Assembly (NCBI RefSeq): GCF_003002825.1
Contig: NZ_PVTE01000022.1
Coordinates: 32,580 to 96,579 of the forward strand
Direction: 5' to 3'
DNA from: Spirosoma oryzae
GTDB lineage: Bacteria; Bacteroidota; Bacteroidia; Cytophagales; Spirosomataceae
DNA length: 64,000 nucleotides
A model generated the notes under the pieces. The model saw nothing but the letters and a program-made list of their open reading frames with translations. It had not been told where the DNA came from and did not search any database. Positions 60,149-64,000 of this stretch are shown in pieces. The translations under genes were made by a program, and so were the position numbers. Position 1 is the stretch's first letter. Each line of letters opens with the position of its first letter.

Positions 60149-61030
60149 ATGACTCCCGACGTACTTACTTCTCCTGTTGAACCAGCAAACCGTCAGCGCC
60201 TGGATCGTTGGAGTGCGCAGTTACTGCGCCTGTCCAGCCTGCTGCTGGTTACCACGGTATGGATCAGCGCGGCTTTGTTCGGCCTGTACATTCTGGCGTA
60301 CTATGCGTCGGCGCTTTATCAGGGCGACATGGCTCGCTGGAATCAGGTGCTACCTCGCCTGTACGAGCAGACGACCACCGCAGCCACAACGGGGATCGGG
60401 CTGCATTTTGCCGCCGGGGGCATCATTCTGATTCTGGGCAGTATTCAGCTTGTCGATTCGGTACGGACGCGCTTCCCGGCCGTTCACCGCTGGGTTGGTC
60501 GCGTGTACGTGGTAGCCTGCGTCATTGCCGCCCTCGGCGGACTGGCGTTTATTCTGATGAAAGGCACGATCGGCGGCTCGGCCATGAACGTCGGGTTCGC
60601 CCTGTACGGCTTACTGATGCTGGTGGCCTCCGTCGCGACTTACCGATACGCGGTACTGGGCGACATGGTCAGGCACCGGGCCTGGGCGCTGCGGCTGTAC
60701 GCACTGGCGATCGGTTCGTGGCTGTACCGGATCGAGTACGGTTTCTGGGTCATGCTCACCGACGGACTGGGTCACACCAAAACGTTCGACGGCTGGTTCG
60801 ATCGGTTCATGGCGTTTTTCTTTTACCTGCCCAACCTCCTCGTCGTTGAAGTCTTCGTCCGGGCCAGCCACCGTCGGGCAGCCCCCATCGCCCGGATCGC
60901 GGGCTCGCTCGTTCTCTTGGCGGCCACGACTTTCCTGATCGTCGGCACGTATTATTTCACGCTGTACTACTGGGGCCCGGCCATCAGCAACTGGATTACA
61001 GGGGCTCCGCAGGGGCGGTTGGGGCAGTAA
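60149..61030 (+). CDS. DUF2306 multi-spanning membrane protein
   Basis: A 293-residue protein with about seven to eight hydrophobic helices, for example LLRLSSLLLVTTVWISAALF, GGIILILGSIQLVDSV, VYVVACVIAALGGLAFIL and SLVLLAATTFLIVGTYYFTL. Central motifs FPAVHRWVGRVYV and VRHRAWALRLYALAIGSWLY with conserved His residues match DUF2306, a family distantly like cytochrome b561. Function unknown. ATG at 60149 is preferred over a start 9 codons upstream. It is followed by a hairpin terminator and is convergent with fumC. Confidence 0.88.
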   Translation: MTPDVLTSPVEPANRQRLDRWSAQLLRLSSLLLVTTVWISAALFGLYILAYYASALYQGDMARWNQVLPRLYEQTTTAATTGIGLHFAAGGIILILGSIQLVDSVRTRFPAVHRWVGRVYVVACVIAALGGLAFILMKGTIGGSAMNVGFALYGLLMLVASVATYRYAVLGDMVRHRAWALRLYALAIGSWLYRIEYGFWVMLTDGLGHTKTFDGWFDRFMAFFFYLPNLLVVEVFVRASHRRAAPIARIAGSLVLLAATTFLIVGTYYFTLYYWGPAISNWITGAPQGRLGQ

Positions 61031-61036
61031 AATAAA

Positions 61037-61078
61037 GGCGGCTGCCCTGAATTTCTCCAGACCAGCCGCCCTGTTTTT
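61037..61078. terminator. Bidirectional terminator between the DUF2306 gene and fumC
   Basis: GGCGGCTG (61037-61044) pairs with CAGCCGCC (61063-61070), followed on the plus strand by CTGTTTTTCT. On the minus strand TTTATTTT follows. Confidence 0.85.
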
Positions 61079-61092
61079 CTAAAAGTAACTGC

Positions 61093-62493
61093 TTACTTCA
61101 CCTCGCCGACCATGTCGCCGGGTACGACCCACTGATCGAATTCTTCGGGGGTCAGGTAACCGAGTTGCACAGCTGTTTCCTTCAGGGTCGAGCCGTTTTT
61201 ATGGGCCGTCTGTGCAATTTCAGCGGCTTTGTAGTAGCCGATTTTGGTGTTCAGCGCCGTAACCAGCATCAGCGACGATTCGACGTGCTTCCTGATATTG
61301 GCTTCGATTGGCTCGATGCCTTCCGCGCATTTGTCGTTGAACGATACGCAGACATCACCGATAAGCCGGGCCGAATGCAGGAAGTTGGCAATCATCACCG
61401 GCTTGAACACGTTCAGTTCGAAGTGACCGTTCATCCCACCGATGTTGATCGCGACATCGTTGCCCATTACCTGTGCCGCTACCATCGTCATGGCTTCGCA
61501 CTGCGTTGGGTTTACCTTGCCGGGCATAATGCTCGAACCGGGTTCGTTGTCGGGAATGTGCAGTTCACCGATACCGGCGCGGGGACCCGACGACAGCATG
61601 CGAATGTCGTTACCGATTTTCATCAGGCTGGCGGCAACGGTTTTCAGCGCACCATGCGCTTCCACGATCGCGTCGTGGGCGGCCAGGGCTTCAAATTTGT
61701 TTTCAGCGGTGATAAACGGCAGTCCCGTCAGATCAGCGATGTGCTTGGCGACGTTCTCCGAATAGCCCGGCGGGGTGTTGATCCCCGTTCCGACGGCCGT
61801 ACCACCCAGCGCCAGTTCGCTCAGGTGCGGGAGCGTGTTGTTGATTGCCCGCAGACCGTGGTCGAGTTGCGAAACGTAGCCCGAGAACTCCTGCCCGACC
61901 GTCAGCGGGGTAGCATCCATGAAGTGCGTCCGACCGATTTTTACGACGTGCATAAACTGCTTTGCCTTGGCATCGAGCGTATCACGCAGCTTTTTGATCC
62001 CCGGAATCGTGACGTCGAGCAGGATTTTATAAGCCGCGATGTGCATGGCCGTCGGGAACGTATCGTTGCTCGACTGCGACTTGTTAACGTCGTCGTTGGG
62101 GTGCAGAAACTTCTTCTCGTCGGTGAGTTGCCCACCCTGTAACACATGACCCCGGTAGGCGATTACCTCGTTGACGTTCATGTTCGACTGCGTACCCGAA
62201 CCCGTCTGCCAGATCACCAGCGGAAACTGATCGTCGAGTTTGCCGGCCAGAATTTCGTCGGCAGCCCGGCCGATCAGGTCGCTTTTCTCCTGTGACAATA
62301 CACCCGCGTCGAGGTTGGTCAGCGCAGCGGCTTTTTTCAGGTAAGCAAAGGCTTCGATGATTGGCTTCGGCATCTTGTCGGTATCCCGCGCAATCTTGAA
62401 GTTTTCAATCGAGCGCTGGGTTTGAGCGCCCCAATAGACATCGGCCGGTACCTGTACCTGCCCCATCGTATCTTTTTCGATGCGATACTCCAT
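61093..62493 (-). CDS. fumC: Fumarate hydratase, class II
   Basis: A 466-residue enzyme converting fumarate and malate in the TCA cycle, with no iron-sulfur cluster. Signatures: [55 protein letters not shown] and the fumarase/lyase family motif [12 protein letters not shown]. Length and order are normal for class II. A GAGTGAA-type hairpin lies just upstream. Confidence 0.97.
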   Translation of the reverse strand: MEYRIEKDTMGQVQVPADVYWGAQTQRSIENFKIARDTDKMPKPIIEAFAYLKKAAALTNLDAGVLSQEKSDLIGRAADEILAGKLDDQFPLVIWQTGSGTQSNMNVNEVIAYRGHVLQGGQLTDEKKFLHPNDDVNKSQSSNDTFPTAMHIAAYKILLDVTIPGIKKLRDTLDAKAKQFMHVVKIGRTHFMDATPLTVGQEFSGYVSQLDHGLRAINNTLPHLSELALGGTAVGTGINTPPGYSENVAKHIADLTGLPFITAENKFEALAAHDAIVEAHGALKTVAASLMKIGNDIRMLSSGPRAGIGELHIPDNEPGSSIMPGKVNPTQCEAMTMVAAQVMGNDVAINIGGMNGHFELNVFKPVMIANFLHSARLIGDVCVSFNDKCAEGIEPIEANIRKHVESSLMLVTALNTKIGYYKAAEIAQTAHKNGSTLKETAVQLGYLTPEEFDQWVVPGDMVGEVK

Positions 62494-62518
62494 GTGGTTA
62501 ATGAGCGATTTAGCGATT

Positions 62519-62573
62519 GAGTAAGTGAGTGAATGTTTCGTGTAAGCTTATTCGCTCATTCACTCCTTCACTC
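62519..62573. repeat. GAGTGAA-type hairpin repeat, copy 2
   Basis: GAGTAAGTGAGTGAATG (62519-62535) pairs at 14 of 17 positions with CATTCACTCCTTCACTC (62557-62573). It shares its words with the element at 9705-9750. It lies between the HNH gene and fumC, 26 bases upstream of the fumC start codon. Confidence 0.65.
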
Positions 62574-62692
62574 ATTGAGTAAGTCGTAAAGGTAAAAGCC
62601 AATGAAATAGCGTTAAAATGAATTAGTGAATTTGTGCATTTACCGTAGTTCGACAGCATCGATTCGACTCAACAGGATCAACCTATCTGCTA

Positions 62693-63511
62693 CTATTTCA
62701 CTGCGTTCTTCGTCACCTGGCCGTTACCCAACAATTGTTTCAATTCTTCAACGGGTATTGCCTTGTCACGATTCATATGGATGAGCGCATGGCAATTGGC
62801 ACAAACCACTGCCAAGTCGCTGAGTTTCGTGATGACAGACAGGTCGCTCAAAGCCAGTTGGTTGCGGTGGTGAACTTGCAGCGCCCGAACGCCCTGTCCA
62901 TTCAGCAGTTTGGAAAAATCAACTTCGCATGCTTCACAAACGCCCTTCGATCGATTGAGTGCCTGGTTGCGTAATCGACGGTCCCGCGTTCGCGTATAGC
63001 TCGTCTGTTCACGAAGCAGCCCTTCCATTGCCGATACCTCTTCGGGCACTTCTTCCTCTACAACCGATTTGCCCGTTCGATATGCTGCCAATCCTTCTTC
63101 CGCAACTGATAATGATTCAGTCTCGTCGGATACATTGTCGTCGAGCAAGTCGCGAATCCAGTCGGGTAAGGAAACGTTTCGGATTGTCCAAGCACCTGCC
63201 CAATTCAGATTGGCTTCGTCAAAAGCCTCTTTTATGATCGTAAGGGTAGTTTCTTTCACCAATCCGACATCGACGCGCCAGACATAGGCGGCCGGTTTTC
63301 CCGGCCAGGAACGGGGTTCTGCGGGTTGGTACTGTCCACTTAGGGCTTCGGCTATAACAGCCAGGTCCGTATTGGCGGCACGCGTCGGAACGACGATGAC
63401 CAATTCGAAATCGTTGTCCAGTGAGTGATTGAAGACATCGCTGCATCGGTTTTTTTCGACGGCCAGCATGTCGGGTTTGTTATCGTAGCGGTGAATTAGC
63501 GCTTTGACCAT
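62693..63511 (-). CDS. HNH endonuclease with an unassigned N-terminal domain
   Basis: A 272-residue protein. Residues ~185-255 form an HNH nuclease with two zinc-binding Cys pairs and the catalytic His: GVCEACEVDF, LQVHHRNQLALSD and VVCANCHALIHMNRD, as in McrA-type restriction nucleases. Residues ~1-135 (ELVIVVPTRAANTDLAVIAE, PAAYVWRVDVGLVKETTLTI, NLNWAGAWTIRNVSLPDWI) form a separate domain that I do not recognise. A charged linker joins them. It could be a modification-dependent restriction enzyme; no methylase is adjacent. Confidence 0.85.
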   Translation of the reverse strand: MVKALIHRYDNKPDMLAVEKNRCSDVFNHSLDNDFELVIVVPTRAANTDLAVIAEALSGQYQPAEPRSWPGKPAAYVWRVDVGLVKETTLTIIKEAFDEANLNWAGAWTIRNVSLPDWIRDLLDDNVSDETESLSVAEEGLAAYRTGKSVVEEEVPEEVSAMEGLLREQTSYTRTRDRRLRNQALNRSKGVCEACEVDFSKLLNGQGVRALQVHHRNQLALSDLSVITKLSDLAVVCANCHALIHMNRDKAIPVEELKQLLGNGQVTKNAVK

Positions 63512-63926
63512 AAAAATACTAGTGTTGACTAACGTGAATTACGGATAATTGACCTAACAAATTCCCTACGAGTACCTTCGAACAAGCTTCGTCAATAACA
63601 GGACAAAAAGACTCATAATGCTTCCCCGTGACAACCTGCAAGTAATAAAATAGGCATTTTATATCGTTGTTTCATTGGGCATAGATGGATAGGAAACGCA
63701 GGTGACTACGTAGATCAGGGTCTGACGGAGGATTTTTGAAGTACCATTCTGTATGTATTTTATGGCTTATGTAGTCCTTTGAAGCACCTAGTCAATCAGT
63801 TAGAACGCTCATTATAAATCGTTTCACATGAAATTACCGATGTCCCAGCGGCACTGTTCGTCACCGAATCAGCGCGGTAAGGACTGATAACCTTATTGGG
63901 AAAAGCCTAATGACATGACAAAAGAG
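63512..63926. other. Non-coding region at the right end of the window
   Basis: About 415 bases of AT-rich sequence upstream of the HNH gene with no open frame that looks like protein and no clear -7 box for that gene. Confidence 0.5.
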
Positions 63927-63989
63927 AAGGAGTAGCCTTGTAGGGGTAATTTTGGGTCGCCAAACTCAAACCACCCCCAGACACTCCTT
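63927..63989. mobile_element. Possible left end of an insertion sequence
   Basis: AAGGAGTAGCCTTGTAGGGGT at 63927 onward and the complement of ACCCCCAGACACTCCTT, ending 63989, make an imperfect inverted repeat, and TAATTTTG at 63947-63954 is a -7-like box in plus orientation. Position just before an ATG at 63992 suggests an element end with its own promoter. The rest is outside the window, so this is a guess. Confidence 0.25.
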
Positions 63990-63991
63990 CC

Positions 63992-64000
63992 ATGCAAAGT
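63992..64000 (+). CDS. Possible start of a gene running off the window (MQS...)
   Basis: ATGCAAAGT at 63992-64000 follows a TAATTTTG box by 37 bases. Only three codons are visible, so neither the frame nor the product can be confirmed. A transposase is one possibility if the inverted repeat before it is an element end. Confidence 0.2.

Overview
The window looks like chromosomal DNA of a Bacteroidota bacterium of the order Cytophagales, most likely Spirosoma or a close relative. The evidence is a type IX secretion C-terminal sorting domain, Bacteroidota promoter boxes (TTG-N19-TAnnTTTG, clearest in front of the tRNA pair), weak or absent Shine-Dalgarno sequences, a short Bacteroidota-type phosphomannose isomerase, a cluster of plant-glycan hydrolases, and many dispersed intergenic hairpin repeats. 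The genus is inferred from protein style, not from a marker gene. Coding density is high. I see no rRNA, CRISPR array, prophage or complete insertion sequence.

Layout. 1-8.1 kb: sugar and housekeeping genes (FGGY kinase cut by the edge, haem-motif/FG-GAP lipoprotein, manA, a GH105-DUF4350 fusion, an ArgE-type deacetylase, a trypsin-like protease). 8.3-13.3 kb: envelope genes (DUF937-OmpA, BON-LysM, beta-barrel, PliI-like protein), then miaA and a rhodanese. 13.4-20.4 kb: a PAS histidine kinase, a type IX cargo protein, a PASTA protein, riboflavin synthase, a methyltransferase and a GT2 glycosyltransferase. 20.5-27.4 kb: a light-signalling island in which bacteriophytochrome, single-domain response regulator and haem oxygenase form a tight operon between two soluble PAS histidine kinases. 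27.9-37.0 kb: a minus-strand glycan-degradation cluster (GH27, tandem GH43, GH127, GH105, heparinase II/III-like lyase) without SusC/SusD. 37.3-41.1 kb: TlpA-like lipoprotein, PchB-like enzyme, small proteins and another PAS kinase. 41.8-42.0 kb: tRNA-Ser and tRNA-Pro. 42.1-48.9 kb: vWA/TPR (Bat-like) pair, thiolase, purC, STAS protein overlapping RNase Z, and the diadenylate cyclase CdaA. 48.9-64 kb: DUF4332, DUF2279, DUF1028 and lipoprotein genes, malate:quinone oxidoreductase, a beta-barrel, an orphan molybdenum hydroxylase subunit, an S8 protease, a PD40 lipoprotein, a DUF2306 protein, fumC, an HNH nuclease, and possibly the left end of a mobile element.

How the genes work together. The phytochrome operon is self-sufficient in concept: haem oxygenase makes biliverdin, the phytochrome binds it through an N-terminal Cys, and a CheY-like regulator receives the phosphate. 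Four paralogous kinases with the same ASHDLQEPLRKIQ core and no receiver partner lie in the same 28 kb. The hydrolase cluster predicts removal of arabinose, galactose and unsaturated uronic acid from a plant-type glycan, with a lyase producing the unsaturated ends. Fumarase and Mqo are TCA enzymes encoded apart.

The least explained structure is intergenic. At least six families of inverted repeats (REP-like elements with GTAG feet, GACAGGATTACAGG, GTCATCCCGAG, AG-rich, GAGTGAA and TACGGTTT types) fill gaps between genes, in several cases reaching exactly to, or supplying, the stop codons of neighbouring genes.
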